This document shows, piece after piece, positions 26,201-34,909 of a stretch of DNA of 44,665 nt. The position numbers were made by a program, and so were the translations under genes. Origin of the DNA: Streptomyces flaveus (GTDB lineage Bacteria; Actinomycetota; Actinomycetes; Streptomycetales; Streptomycetaceae). The stretch is from contig NZ_BMPQ01000041.1 in assembly GCF_014647675.1 (NCBI RefSeq), positions 1-44,665 on the forward strand, written 5' to 3'. The notes beneath the pieces were generated by a model that had not been told where the DNA came from, searched no databases, and saw only the letters and a list, made by a program, of their open reading frames with translations. How positions within the stretch are numbered: position 1 is the stretch's first letter; each line of letters opens with the position of its first letter.

Positions 26201-28144
26201 CGGGAGCTGGGCGTGAACACCCAGACCGACGAGTTCACCGTCGTCGGCGTCGGCGACATGTCCGGCGACGTGTTCGGCAACGGCATGCTGCTGTCCGAGC
26301 ACATCCGCCTGGTCGCCGCCTTCGACCACCGGCACATCGTCATCGACCCGAACCCGGACGCGGCCACCTCGTACGCCGAGCGCCGCCGCCTCTTCGAGCT
26401 GCCGCGCAGCTCCTGGGCCGACTACAACAAGGAGCTGCTGTCGCAGGGCGGCGGCATCTTCCCGCGTACCGCCAAGGCCATCCCGCTCAACAGCCACATC
26501 CGCAGGGCTCTCGGCATCGAGGGCGGCGTCGCCAAGATGACCCCGGCCGATCTGATGCGGGCCATCCTCAAGGCACCGGTCGACCTGCTGTGGAACGGCG
26601 GCATCGGTACGTACGTGAAGGCGTCGACCGAGACGCACGCGGACGTCGGCGACAAGGCCAACGACGCGATCCGCGTGGACGGCGCCGACCTCAGGGTCAA
26701 GGTCGTCGGCGAGGGCGGCAACCTGGGCCTGACCCAGCTCGGCCGGATCGAGTTCGCGCAGCATGGCGGCAAGGTCAACACCGACGCCATCGACAACAGC
26801 GCGGGCGTGGACACCTCCGACCACGAGGTGAACATCAAGATCCTGCTCAACACGGTCGTCGCGGACGGCGACATGACCGTCAAGCAGCGCAACAAGCTGC
26901 TCGCCGAGATGACCGACGAGGTCGGCGGGCTGGTCCTGCGCAACAACTACGCGCAGAACGTCGCGCTCTCCAACGCACAGGCCCAGTCCCCGGACATGCT
27001 CCACGCCCAGCACCGCTACCTGCGCCACCTGGTGCGCGCCGGGCACCTCGACCGGGCCCTGGAGTTCATGCCCACCGAGCGACAGATCCGCGAGCGCCTC
27101 AACACCGGGCACGGCCTGACCCAGCCGGAGACGGCCGTCCTCCTCGCGTACACGAAGATCACGGTCGCCGACGAGCTGCTGCGCACCTCGCTGCCCGACG
27201 ACCCGTACCTGCAGAATCTGCTGCACGCGTACTTCCCGACCGCGCTGCGCGAGCAGTTCATCGGGCAGATCGACAACCACCCGCTGCGCCGTGAGATCAC
27301 CACGACGGTGCTGGTCAACGACACGGTCAACACGGGCGGTACGAGCTTCCTGCACCGACTGCGCGAGGAGACCGGAGCCTCCCTCGAGGAGATCGTCCGG
27401 GCGCAGACCGCGGCCCGCGCGATCTTCGGGCTGAGCGAGGTGTGGGACGAGGTCGAGGCGCTCGACAACAGGGTCGAGGCGGCCGTCCAGACCCGTATCC
27501 GACTGCACTCCCGCCGTCTCGTCGAGCGCGGCACCCGCTGGCTGCTCAACAACCGGCCGCAGCCGCTCGAGCTCGCCGAGACGATCGACTTCTTCAGCGA
27601 GGGGGTCGCACGGGTCTGGGCCGAGCTGCCCAACATGCTGCGCGGCGCGGACCTGGAGTGGTACCAGCGGATCTACGACGAGCTGTCGGAGGCCGGTGTC
27701 CCGGACGAGCTCGCCCAGCGCGTCGCAGGGTTCTCCGCGGCCTTCCCGGCGCTCGACGTCGTCGCGGTCGCCGACCGCACCGGCAAGGACCCGATGGCCG
27801 TCGCCGAGGTGTACTACGACCTCGCCGACCGCCTCCGCATCACCCAGCTGATGGACCGCATCATCGAGCTCCCGCGCGCGGACCGCTGGCAGTCCATGGC
27901 CCGCGCCTCCATCCGCGAGGACCTGTACGCGGCCCACGCGGCGCTCACCTCCGACGTCCTCGCCTGCGGAAACGGCGCGGCCACGCCGGAGCAGCGCTTC
28001 AAGGCCTGGGAGCAGAAGAACGCGGCGATCCTGAGCCGGGCCCGTACGACCCTGGAGGAGATCCAGGGCTCCGAGGCCTTCGACCTGGCGAACCTGTCGG
28101 TGGCGATGCGGACGATGCGGACGTTGTTGCGTACGCATTCGTAG
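23204..28144 (+). CDS. gdh: Large NAD-specific glutamate dehydrogenase
   Basis: The 1646-residue protein is of the giant (180 kDa class) NAD-dependent glutamate dehydrogenase type first described in Streptomyces clavuligerus. It interconverts glutamate and 2-oxoglutarate plus ammonium. The N-terminal third is regulatory and ACT-like. The catalytic core spans about residues 830-1250: GGLRWSDRREDFRTEILGL, PVGAKGGFVAKQ, KMGITARGAWES, GVGDMSGDVFGNGMLLS, WNGGIGTYVK. The C-terminal portion is helical. ATG 23204 is preceded by AGAGGACA. Confidence 0.97.
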   Translation: MQTKLDEAKAELLERAARVAENSPAGVHLPTGTKDEGTSDTPDHATVLTFLQRYYLHTAPEDLTDRDPVDVFGAAFSHYRLAENRPQGTANVRVHTPTVEENGWTCSHSVVEVVTDDMPFLVDSVTNELSRQGRGIHVVIHPQFVVRRDVTGKLIEVQPTRPAAEDLPHDAHIESWIHVEIDRETDRADLKQITADLLRVLSDTREAVEDWEKMRDAALRIADDLPAEPTADDLRDEDVEEARELLRWLAADHFTFLGYREYELTEDDSLAAVPGTGLGILRADPHHSGDDAHGHSHSFSRLPADARAKAREHKLLILTKANSRSTVHRPSYLDYIGVKRFDGNGNVIGERRFLGLFSSAAYTESVRRVPVIRRKVQEVLKGAGFSPNSHDGRDLLQILETYPRDELFQTPVDELRSIVTSVLYLQERRRLRLYLRQDEYGRYYSALVYLPRDRYTTAVRLRIIDLLKEELGGTSVDFTAWNTESILSRLHFVVRVPQGTELPELSDADKERIEARLVEAARSWDDGFAEALNAECGEERAAELLRRYGNAIPEGYKADHNPRAAVADLVNLEQLGDGKDFALSLYEPVGAAPGERRFKIYRTGAPVSLSAVLPVLTRLGVEVTDERPYELRCSDRTSAWIYDFGLRVPPTKGSGDYLADDARERFQDAFSATWTGQAENDGFNSLVLSAGLSWRQAMVLRAYAKYLRQAGSTFSQDYMEDTLRNNVHTTRLLVSLFEARMSPDRQRAGTELTDALLEELDAALDQVASLDEDRILRSFLTVIKATLRTNFFQEAAGAKPHEYVSMKFDPTAIPDLPAPRPAYEIWVYSPRVEGVHLRFGKVARGGLRWSDRREDFRTEILGLVKAQMVKNTVIVPVGAKGGFVAKQLPDPSVDRDAWLAEGIRSYKTFISALLDITDNMVAGEVVPPADVVRHDEDDTYLVVAADKGTATFSDIANEVAQSYNFWLGDAFASGGSAGYDHKKMGITARGAWESVKRHFRELGVNTQTDEFTVVGVGDMSGDVFGNGMLLSEHIRLVAAFDHRHIVIDPNPDAATSYAERRRLFELPRSSWADYNKELLSQGGGIFPRTAKAIPLNSHIRRALGIEGGVAKMTPADLMRAILKAPVDLLWNGGIGTYVKASTETHADVGDKANDAIRVDGADLRVKVVGEGGNLGLTQLGRIEFAQHGGKVNTDAIDNSAGVDTSDHEVNIKILLNTVVADGDMTVKQRNKLLAEMTDEVGGLVLRNNYAQNVALSNAQAQSPDMLHAQHRYLRHLVRAGHLDRALEFMPTERQIRERLNTGHGLTQPETAVLLAYTKITVADELLRTSLPDDPYLQNLLHAYFPTALREQFIGQIDNHPLRREITTTVLVNDTVNTGGTSFLHRLREETGASLEEIVRAQTAARAIFGLSEVWDEVEALDNRVEAAVQTRIRLHSRRLVERGTRWLLNNRPQPLELAETIDFFSEGVARVWAELPNMLRGADLEWYQRIYDELSEAGVPDELAQRVAGFSAAFPALDVVAVADRTGKDPMAVAEVYYDLADRLRITQLMDRIIELPRADRWQSMARASIREDLYAAHAALTSDVLACGNGAATPEQRFKAWEQKNAAILSRARTTLEEIQGSEAFDLANLSVAMRTMRTLLRTHS

Positions 28145-28146
28145 GC

Positions 28147-28195
28147 GGTAGGTACGTCGGTACGCGCGTCGGTACGTACGGCGGTATGTGCGCGG
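28147..28195 (+). repeat. Short GTCGGTACG-type repeats
   Basis: The gap after gdh contains interspersed repeats of GGTACG and GGTATG, for example GTCGGTACGCGCGTCGGTAC, before the next gene. They are imperfect and short. No function is apparent. Confidence 0.5.
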
Positions 28196-28228
28196 ACGGG
28201 GGCGACCGGGACATTTAGGATTCATGGG

Positions 28229-31105
28229 ATGAACGTGGATCCGTCCCGGCCGCCCGACGCCACCGCTGCCGTGCCCGACGTCACCGTCGTCGTCATCGTC
28301 TACAACGACGAGTCCCGCCTGCCGACGGCCGTCCAGTCCGTGCTGGCGCAGACGCTGCGCGGCGTCGAGGTCGTGATCGTGGACGACCGCAGCACGGACG
28401 GCTCGTACGAGGTGGCCCGGCGGCTCGCCGCCGAGCACCCCGAGCGCGTACGCGCCTACCGGCTCCCGGAGAACAGCGGTGGCTGCGGCGCGCCGCGCAA
28501 CCACGGCATCGAGCAGGCACGCGGTACGTACGTCGTCTTCCTCGACAGCGACGACGTACTGGAGCGCAACGCCTGCCGGAACCTCCTGGAAGCGGCCGAG
28601 ACCACCGGCGCCGACCTCGTCTCCGGGCTGTGCGTCCGCGTACACGTGGACTCGCGCAGCCGCAAGGAGGTCAAGTGGTACCCCTGGCTGTACGAGCGCA
28701 CCCGCACCCTCGAGTCGATCGCCGAGCTGCCCGACCTGCTGGTCTTCGACACCCTGTCGACGAACAAGTGCTACCGCAGACAGTTCCTGCTGGACCGGGA
28801 CCTGCGCTTCCCCGTCGGCATCCACTACGAGGACCTGCTCTTCTCGGCGCAGGCGTACGCCGCCGCCCGCCGCATCACCCTGATCCCGAACCGCGTGTAC
28901 GACTGGAACGTCGTCGAGAAGGCCGCCACGAAGTCGATCAGCAACCGGCGTGACGAGATCGCCAACTTCGCGCAACGGATGGAGATCCACCGCCGGGTCG
29001 ACCAACTGCTCGCGGAACAGGGCCTGTTGGAGCTGAAGTTCCACAAGGACGTCAAGTTCCTCAAGCATGATCTGGTGCTGCACCTGCGCGACCTGCCGTT
29101 CCGGGACGCCGCCTACCGCCACGAGTTTGCCGCGCTCACCCGCGACTACCTCGACTCGATCGACCACGCCGCGTTCGACGAGGTGGAACCCATCCACGCC
29201 ATCTGCGCCCATCTGCTGCGGGGGAGCGACTGGGACCACCTCCTCCCGGCCGTGGACACGCTCACCAACCGCGACAAGATCTCCTCGCCGCTCCTCGAAC
29301 GCGACGGGCGGATCTACTGGTGCGACGCCGGTCATCTCGACGGAGACGGCGACGGCTTCGGGCGGCAGGTCATGGACGTCACCGAACTCGGCTACCACAC
29401 CAAGCCCGTCGAGAAGATGTTCCTGCGCAACGCCCTGACCGGCTACGCGGAAGCGGCCGGCACGGTCCGGCTGGCCGGGCGCATCACCAACCCCCTCGGC
29501 GTCGTCCCGCCCGGCGCGCTGCTCAGCGGCGAGCTGGAGTTCTACGCCCGCCGCAAGAGCCTGCGCCTCCAGACCTTCCGCTTCCCGGTGGCCACCCTGC
29601 GGCACGAGGGCGAGACCATCGCCTGGGAGGCCTCGGCGGACCTCGCGCGCGGGCTGCGTCCGCTGGGCATCGTGGACGCCGTATGGGACGTACGCCTCCA
29701 TCTCGACGTCGACGGAACCCGCACCACGACCCGCCTCACCGCCTCCGAACCCGGCCTGGCCACCGGGCAGTTGCCCGTCAGGCCCCGGCTCACCCGCCTG
29801 GCCGCCCACCACATCGAACCCGAGATCTCCGCACGCGGCCATCTCTGCTTCCGGCTCGTGTCCCACGAGCAGGTGGACGCCTTCGTCGCGCGCGGCGTAC
29901 AGGGGCCGCCGGGCCGGCTCGCCAAGTCCGGGTACCGGAAGGCGAAGGCGGTGCGCAAGAAGCTGACCTCCGGCGACACCAAGATCCGGCTGTACCACGA
30001 GGTGTTCAGCCGGCTGCCCGTGAAGAAACGCCTGGTCGTCTTCGAGAGCCACCTGGGCCGGCAGTACAGCGACAGTCCGCGGGCGATCTACGAGGAAATG
30101 CGGCGCCAGGGCCTGGAGTTCGAGGCGGTGTGGTCGTACAGCGGCAGTCCGGTGGGCTTTCCGTCCGATGCCACTCTCGTACGCCGCTGGTCACTGCCCT
30201 ATCTCCAGGCGCTGGCCCGGGCCGAGTTCTGGATCGACAACCAGAGCTATCCGCTGAAGCTCACCAAGCGGCCCCGGACCACGTACATCCAGACCTGGCA
30301 CGGCTCGGCGCTCAAGCGGATGGGCTTCGACGAACCCGAGTGGAAGCTCAAGTCCCGTCGCCGGCAAGAGGAGCAGCAGCGCACGCTGGATCGTTTCGAC
30401 CGCTTCCTGATCCGCTCCGAGCACGACGTCCGCACGCTCGCCCGCGCCTTCCGCCTCAAGGAGAAGACGCTGCTGCGGGTGGGTTATCCACGCAACGACG
30501 CGCTCGTACGGGCCCGCCAGTCCACCGAACGACCGCCGCTGGCCGCAGAGTTGGGCATCCCGGAGGACAGGAGGGTCCTGTTGTACGCGCCCACCTTCCG
30601 CGGACGTGGGCAGCGCCGCTTCGAGCTGCCCTTCGACGTGGAGCGCTTCGCGGACACCTTCGGCGACCGCTACGTCCTCCTCGTCCGCTCGCACTACCTC
30701 GACCACGTGGTGCTCCCGCCGTCCGTACGGGGCCGCGTCATCGACGTATCGACGCATCACGACGTGACACCGCTCCTGGCGCTCGCCGACGGCCTGATCA
30801 CCGACTACTCGTCCGTGATGTTCGACTACGCCCTCCTCGACCGGCCGATGTTCTTCTTCGCGTACGACTACGAGGAGTACGTGTACGAGGGCCGCGGGAC
30901 CTACTTCGACCTGCTGGAACGGGCGCCCGGACCCGTCGTGCGCACCGAGGACGAACTGCACGCCGTCCTCGGCTCGTTGGAGAAGCAGGTGGTCAAGTAC
31001 GCGGCGGCGCGGGAGCGGTTCGTCGCGGACTTCGGCGAGTACGACAAGGGGGACGCGGCGCGGAGCGTCGTCGAGCAGTTCTTCTCCCAGTGGAGGCGCG
31101 CGTGA
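28229..31105 (+). CDS. GT2 glycosyltransferase-CDP-glycerol glycerophosphotransferase fusion
   Basis: The 958-residue protein has two catalytic parts. The N-terminal GT-A domain (about 10-330) shows DVTVVVIVYNDESRLPTAV, VEVVIVDDRSTDGS and VVFLDSDDVLE (DxD). A linker of about 250 residues follows. The C-terminal part (about 598-945) is a TagF/CDP-glycerol glycerophosphotransferase domain: YIQTWHGSALKRMG, RVGYPRND, LLYAPTFRGRG and LITDYSSVMFDYAL. It probably builds a polyol-phosphate (teichoic-acid-like) polymer. The downstream GT4 gene overlaps by GTGA, showing a coupled operon. The ribosome-binding site is weak. Confidence 0.9.
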   Translation: MNVDPSRPPDATAAVPDVTVVVIVYNDESRLPTAVQSVLAQTLRGVEVVIVDDRSTDGSYEVARRLAAEHPERVRAYRLPENSGGCGAPRNHGIEQARGTYVVFLDSDDVLERNACRNLLEAAETTGADLVSGLCVRVHVDSRSRKEVKWYPWLYERTRTLESIAELPDLLVFDTLSTNKCYRRQFLLDRDLRFPVGIHYEDLLFSAQAYAAARRITLIPNRVYDWNVVEKAATKSISNRRDEIANFAQRMEIHRRVDQLLAEQGLLELKFHKDVKFLKHDLVLHLRDLPFRDAAYRHEFAALTRDYLDSIDHAAFDEVEPIHAICAHLLRGSDWDHLLPAVDTLTNRDKISSPLLERDGRIYWCDAGHLDGDGDGFGRQVMDVTELGYHTKPVEKMFLRNALTGYAEAAGTVRLAGRITNPLGVVPPGALLSGELEFYARRKSLRLQTFRFPVATLRHEGETIAWEASADLARGLRPLGIVDAVWDVRLHLDVDGTRTTTRLTASEPGLATGQLPVRPRLTRLAAHHIEPEISARGHLCFRLVSHEQVDAFVARGVQGPPGRLAKSGYRKAKAVRKKLTSGDTKIRLYHEVFSRLPVKKRLVVFESHLGRQYSDSPRAIYEEMRRQGLEFEAVWSYSGSPVGFPSDATLVRRWSLPYLQALARAEFWIDNQSYPLKLTKRPRTTYIQTWHGSALKRMGFDEPEWKLKSRRRQEEQQRTLDRFDRFLIRSEHDVRTLARAFRLKEKTLLRVGYPRNDALVRARQSTERPPLAAELGIPEDRRVLLYAPTFRGRGQRRFELPFDVERFADTFGDRYVLLVRSHYLDHVVLPPSVRGRVIDVSTHHDVTPLLALADGLITDYSSVMFDYALLDRPMFFFAYDYEEYVYEGRGTYFDLLERAPGPVVRTEDELHAVLGSLEKQVVKYAAARERFVADFGEYDKGDAARSVVEQFFSQWRRA

Positions 31106-32202
31106 GCGGGTATCCGGAGCGGGACGTCTTCTTCGTCTCCAACAGCGTCAACGAGCTGGGCGGAGTGACGAGTTGGTCGCACCAGATGGCCCGGCTGTTC
31201 ACCGGGCGCGGGCATCGCGTGCACGTCGTCGGCATCGCTCCGGCCGAGGTCGAGCAGGAGCTGGGCGAACTTCCGTATCGGACCAAGACGTTGCACTCCG
31301 GACGGCCGCCCCGCCCCGGCCGTGCCCGCCGGGCGAGCATGCGCGAGCAGGCCGCCAGGCTGACGGCGCTGTTCCGGGCGGCTCGGCCCGGCGCGGTCGT
31401 GATCGTCACGCAGGTGTGGGCCATGGAGTGGGTGGAACTGGCCGACACACGCAGCCTGACCGTCATCGGCATGAGCCACGAGTCGTACGCGTACTCCAAG
31501 GCGGCCGGACGCTTCCGGCGCGTGCTCAAGCACTACCGCGACGTCGACCGCCTGCTGACCCTGACCCGCGAGGACGCCGACCTGTGGATCGGCGAGGGCC
31601 TCAACAACGCCTCGTACATGCCGAATCCACTGCCCTTCATGCCCGACGTCCCCTCGCCGCGCACCGCGAACGTGGTCGTCAGCATGGGCCGCCTGCACGA
31701 CCAGAAGGGCATCGACATGCTCCTCGACACCTGGTCCGAGGTCGCCCCGCACCACCCTGGCTGGACCCTGCGGATCTACGGTTCCGGGGAGGACGAGGAG
31801 CTCCTGAAAAAGCAGTGCACGGCACTGGGGCTCGACAACTCCGTGGAGTGGATGGGGAGTACGGGCGCTGTGGCGAGCGCGTTGCGCGGCGGCTCGGTCT
31901 TCGTCCAGTCGTCGCGGGGGGAGGGTTTCCCGCTCGCCCTGATGGAGGCGATGGCTACGGGCCTGCCGTGCGTCGCGTTCGACTGCGCGCCCGGAGTACG
32001 CGAGATCGTCCGGGACGGGGAGGACGGTTTGCTCGCAGCGCTCGGCAACACGGGCGAACTGGCCCGCAGGCTGGGCACGTTGATGTCGGACAAGGAGCTG
32101 CGGGACCGGATGGGGGCTGCGGCGAGGGCGAACATCCAGCGATACGGGACGGATGAGGTCGTACGGCGCTGGGAGGAGCTGTTTGCTTTCCTGGAGCGCT
32201 GA
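31102..32202 (+). CDS. GT4-family glycosyltransferase
   Basis: The 366-residue GT-B glycosyltransferase has an N-terminal acceptor domain with NELGGVTSWSHQMARL and a C-terminal group 1 domain with VVSMGRLHDQKGIDMLLD, RIYGSGEDEELL, and the EX7E motif region QSSRGEGFPLALMEAMATG. The GTG overlaps the previous stop (GTGA) and has GGAGG six bases upstream. It probably adds sugars to the polymer made by its partner. It converges on the ABC transporter gene with a 13-base gap. Confidence 0.92.
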   Translation: MSGYPERDVFFVSNSVNELGGVTSWSHQMARLFTGRGHRVHVVGIAPAEVEQELGELPYRTKTLHSGRPPRPGRARRASMREQAARLTALFRAARPGAVVIVTQVWAMEWVELADTRSLTVIGMSHESYAYSKAAGRFRRVLKHYRDVDRLLTLTREDADLWIGEGLNNASYMPNPLPFMPDVPSPRTANVVVSMGRLHDQKGIDMLLDTWSEVAPHHPGWTLRIYGSGEDEELLKKQCTALGLDNSVEWMGSTGAVASALRGGSVFVQSSRGEGFPLALMEAMATGLPCVAFDCAPGVREIVRDGEDGLLAALGNTGELARRLGTLMSDKELRDRMGAAARANIQRYGTDEVVRRWEELFAFLER

Positions 32203-32222
32203 GGAGGTCCGTCCGTCAGCGC
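32196..32222. terminator. Hairpin formed by two convergent stop regions
   Basis: GCGCTGA at 32196-32202 ends with the TGA of the GT4 gene. It pairs perfectly with TCAGCGC at 32216-32222, which contains the stop of the ABC ATPase gene. The 7-base-pair stem has a 13-base loop and could act in both directions. Confidence 0.5.
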
Positions 32223-33040
32223 CTTCCGCCGGTGAACTCCTCGTATGCCGCGAGGACTTCGCCGGTCGGCCCGTCCATCCGGAGCTCCCCCCGCTCGAGC
32301 CACAGCACCCGGTCGCACGTATCCCGGATGGACTTGTTGTTGTGGCTGACCAGGAACACCGTGCCGGCGTGCTTGCGCAGCTCACGGATCCGAGTCTCGG
32401 AGCGTTTCTGGAAGGAGCGGTCTCCGGTGGCCAGCGCCTCATCGATCATCAGTACGTCGTGGTCCTTGGCGGCGGCGATGGAGAACCGAAGCCGCGCCGC
32501 CATTCCGGAGGAGTACGTCCGCATGGGCAGTGTGATGAAGTCGCCCTTTTCGTTGATGCCGGAGAACTCGACGATCTCCTGGTACCGCTCGCGGACCTGC
32601 TCGCGGGACATGCCCATGGCGAGCCCGCCGAGGTGGACGTTGCGCTCACCGGTCAGGTCGTTCATCAGGGCCGCGTTCACACCGAGGAGGGAGGGCTGGC
32701 CGTGCGTGAAGATACGGCCGCTCTCCACGGGCAGCAGCCCCGCGACCGCCTTGAGCAGGGTCGACTTGCCGGACCCGTTCGTGCCGATCAGGCCGATGGC
32801 CTCGCCCTTGTACGCGGTGAAGGACACGCTCTTCACGGCGTGCACCTTGCGTACGCCCGCCGCCTGCTCGGCCTTTCTGCCGCGCACGATGCGGTTGAGC
32901 GCGGCGGTCGCGGAGCCGCGGCCGGCGCCGGTGCCGTTGACCCGGTAGACGATGTCGACGCGGTCGGCGATGACGGTGGGGATCTTCTCGTTGTGCTCAG
33001 CGTGCTCAGTGTGCTTTGGGTTCTCTGCTTGCTCAGCCAC
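32216..33040 (-). CDS. ABC transporter ATP-binding protein (TagH-like)
   Basis: The 274-residue ATPase has Walker A GTNGSGKST (86-94), a variant signature YSSGMAARL (176-184), Walker B DVLMIDE (195-201) and H-loop SHNNKS. This signature and the late, extended N-terminus are typical of teichoic-acid/O-antigen exporters (TagH, Wzt). Codons for its first 18 residues contain short HTEHAEHNE-like repeats. It overlaps the permease gene by eight bases, and together they should export the glycopolymer. Confidence 0.93.
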   Translation of the reverse strand: MAEQAENPKHTEHAEHNEKIPTVIADRVDIVYRVNGTGAGRGSATAALNRIVRGRKAEQAAGVRKVHAVKSVSFTAYKGEAIGLIGTNGSGKSTLLKAVAGLLPVESGRIFTHGQPSLLGVNAALMNDLTGERNVHLGGLAMGMSREQVRERYQEIVEFSGINEKGDFITLPMRTYSSGMAARLRFSIAAAKDHDVLMIDEALATGDRSFQKRSETRIRELRKHAGTVFLVSHNNKSIRDTCDRVLWLERGELRMDGPTGEVLAAYEEFTGGRR

Positions 33041-33962
33041 GTCCGTACGTCTCCTCGGCCTTCCAGAAGTAGATGAAGCCGCCGACGCCCGCGAGCAGCG
33101 CCCAGCCGATCGCGAGCGGCCACGCGTGGTGCGGCAACTGGCTCGCGTGGAAGCTGTCGATCAGCGCGAACCGCATGAGGTCGATGTAGACCGTGGCCGG
33201 ATTGCACTCCAGCGCGAGCAGTACGACGTGCGGCATGTCCTGGTGGGCGCTGAGCACCCTGTCGATGCTCCACATGACACCCGAGACGTACATCCAGGTC
33301 CGCAGCACGAACGGCATCAGTTGCGCGATGTCCGGTGTCTTCGCCCCCAACCGCGCCATGATCATCGCCACGCCCGCGTTGAACACGAACTGAAGTGCCA
33401 GAGCCGGGAGCGCCAGCAGCCACGACACGCCGACCGGAACTCCGAAGCAGAGCAGGATCACGATCAGCGCCGCCATCGAGAACAGCAGCTGCTGTAGCTG
33501 TTGCAGCGCGTACGACACCGGCAGCGCGGCTCGCGGGAAGTGCAGCGCCCTGACCAGGCCGAGGCTGCCGGAGATCGCCCGCGTGCCCGCCATGATCGAA
33601 CTCTGCGTGAACGTCCACACGAACACGCCCGTGACCAGGAACGGGACGTAGTCCGGCACGCCATGCTTGGTGCCCATCAGGACGCCGAAGATGAAGTAGT
33701 AGACCGCCGCGTTCAGCAACGGCGTCGCCACCTGCCAGACCTGCCCGAGCTTCGCCTGGCTGTACTGCGCGGTGAGCCTGGCCGTCGCGAACGCCGTGAT
33801 GAAGTGCCGCCGCGCCCACAGCTCGCGGACGTACGCGGGCAGCGAGGGGCGGGCGCCGCTGACCGTCAGGCCGTAGCGGGCGGCGAGTGCCGCGGGGTCG
33901 TCGTCGGGCGGGGCGTCGGGGTGGGCCGGCGCCGGAGGCGCTGTGTCGAGGACCTGACTCAC
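33033..33962 (-). CDS. ABC transporter permease (TagG-like)
   Basis: The 309-residue protein has a cytoplasmic N-terminus and about six hydrophobic segments (for example FIFGVLMGTKHGVPDYVPFL, LLFSMAALIVILLCFGV and WALLAGVGGFIYFWKAEE) and matches the ABC-2 polysaccharide exporter family. GTG 33962 is preceded by AAAGGAT. It is the first gene of a tagG-tagH operon and diverges from a TetR regulator across a 115-base region with repeated operator-like sequences. Confidence 0.92.
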   Translation of the reverse strand: MSQVLDTAPPAPAHPDAPPDDDPAALAARYGLTVSGARPSLPAYVRELWARRHFITAFATARLTAQYSQAKLGQVWQVATPLLNAAVYYFIFGVLMGTKHGVPDYVPFLVTGVFVWTFTQSSIMAGTRAISGSLGLVRALHFPRAALPVSYALQQLQQLLFSMAALIVILLCFGVPVGVSWLLALPALALQFVFNAGVAMIMARLGAKTPDIAQLMPFVLRTWMYVSGVMWSIDRVLSAHQDMPHVVLLALECNPATVYIDLMRFALIDSFHASQLPHHAWPLAIGWALLAGVGGFIYFWKAEETYGRG

Positions 33963-33995
33963 ATCGGCATCCTTTGGCGTTTACGTCGGGACGGG

Positions 33996-34060
33996 ACCGT
34001 ATCGTCGCAACGTGAGCGTAGGCCGATTCGACGTCGGAACGCAACCGTTTCGTCGTAACG
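33996..34060. promoter_or_regulatory. Repeated operator-like element between tagG-like and tetR genes
   Basis: ACCGTATCGTCGCAACG (33996-34012) and ACCGTTTCGTCGTAACG (34044-34060) are 17-base direct repeats with two mismatches, 48 bases apart. The second is nearly palindromic (CGTT..CG.CG..AACG). CGACGTCG, a perfect 8-base palindrome, lies between them. This is a likely target of the adjacent TetR protein. Confidence 0.55.
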
Positions 34061-34077
34061 CCCCTATGCTGTGCGGC

Positions 34078-34725
34078 ATGACGACGAACCCCGACGGGAA
34101 AGCCGACGAAGCCGCCCAGGGCCCTCAGCAGCCACGCCGAAGGGCTCCCGCCGGGGCGGCCGTACTCCGCGAGGATGTGACGGAAGCCATCCGGTCGGCC
34201 GTCTTCGAGGAACTCGCGGCCGTCGGCTACGCCCGGATGTCCATCGAGGGGATCGCGCGCCGCGCGGGCGTCGGCAAGACGGCGGTCTACCGCCGGTGGC
34301 GTTCCAAGCTGCACCTGGTGCTCGACCTGGTGTCGGCGATCGCCGTACAGGGACTGCCGGCCCCCGACACCGGCACCCTGGAGGGAGACCTGCGGCTGCT
34401 GTACGAGGTCACGTCCCGCGCCCTGCGCCACCCCGTCGCCTCGCAGGTCATCCCCGACCTCCAGGCGGAGGCGGCCCGCAACCCGGACATCGCCCAGGCC
34501 ATGCAGAAGGCCCTGCGGGAAGGGCAGGAGGGCGTCGCGAGCGGCATCGTCGCGGCGGCCGAGCGGCGCGGCGAGGTCCGTATGGGCATAGACGACGAGA
34601 TGGCCCTCGACCTGATCTCCGGACCGCTGTACTGGCGCTTGGTGGTGATCCGCGACACGAAGCTGCCGAAGGGTTACCTGGAGAAACTGGCACGGGCCAC
34701 GGCGGCGGCGCTCAAGGCGTTGTAA
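34078..34725 (+). CDS. TetR/AcrR-family transcriptional regulator
   Basis: The 215-residue protein has an N-terminal HTH (SIEGIARRAGVGKTAVYRRWRS) and a C-terminal ligand-binding domain of the TetR_C class with ALDLISGPLYWRLVV. The ATG at 34078 precedes the conserved part, and the upstream in-frame GTG at 34012 falls in the operator region. It diverges from the teichoic-acid-type exporter genes, so exporter control and autoregulation are likely. GGCGTTGTAAGG is repeated twice at its end. Confidence 0.9.
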   Translation: MTTNPDGKADEAAQGPQQPRRRAPAGAAVLREDVTEAIRSAVFEELAAVGYARMSIEGIARRAGVGKTAVYRRWRSKLHLVLDLVSAIAVQGLPAPDTGTLEGDLRLLYEVTSRALRHPVASQVIPDLQAEAARNPDIAQAMQKALREGQEGVASGIVAAAERRGEVRMGIDDEMALDLISGPLYWRLVVIRDTKLPKGYLEKLARATAAALKAL

Positions 34726-34909
34726 GGGCGTTGTAAGGGGCGGGCGAAGCCGTCTCTTGCGGGCCTCTTACGGGCCCCAGGCCCGGTGAATCCAGGCCCT
34801 CGGCCCGGCGAATCCGCGTGCCGTAGGGCCGGTCGGCCCCCGCAGCGACCGGATCGTTGTCATCAGTGACTCACTTTCGGAGCCTCCGGGGGCGCATACT
34901 GGTAACACG

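Noticed and set aside
28147..28195. GGTACG repeats as a possible CRISPR or iteron array
   Set aside because: Units are too short and irregular, with no spacers and no cas or rep genes.
25688..30052. 1454-codon open frame opposite gdh and the GT2-TagF gene
   Set aside because: It spans two well-supported genes in antisense and has no recognisable domain.
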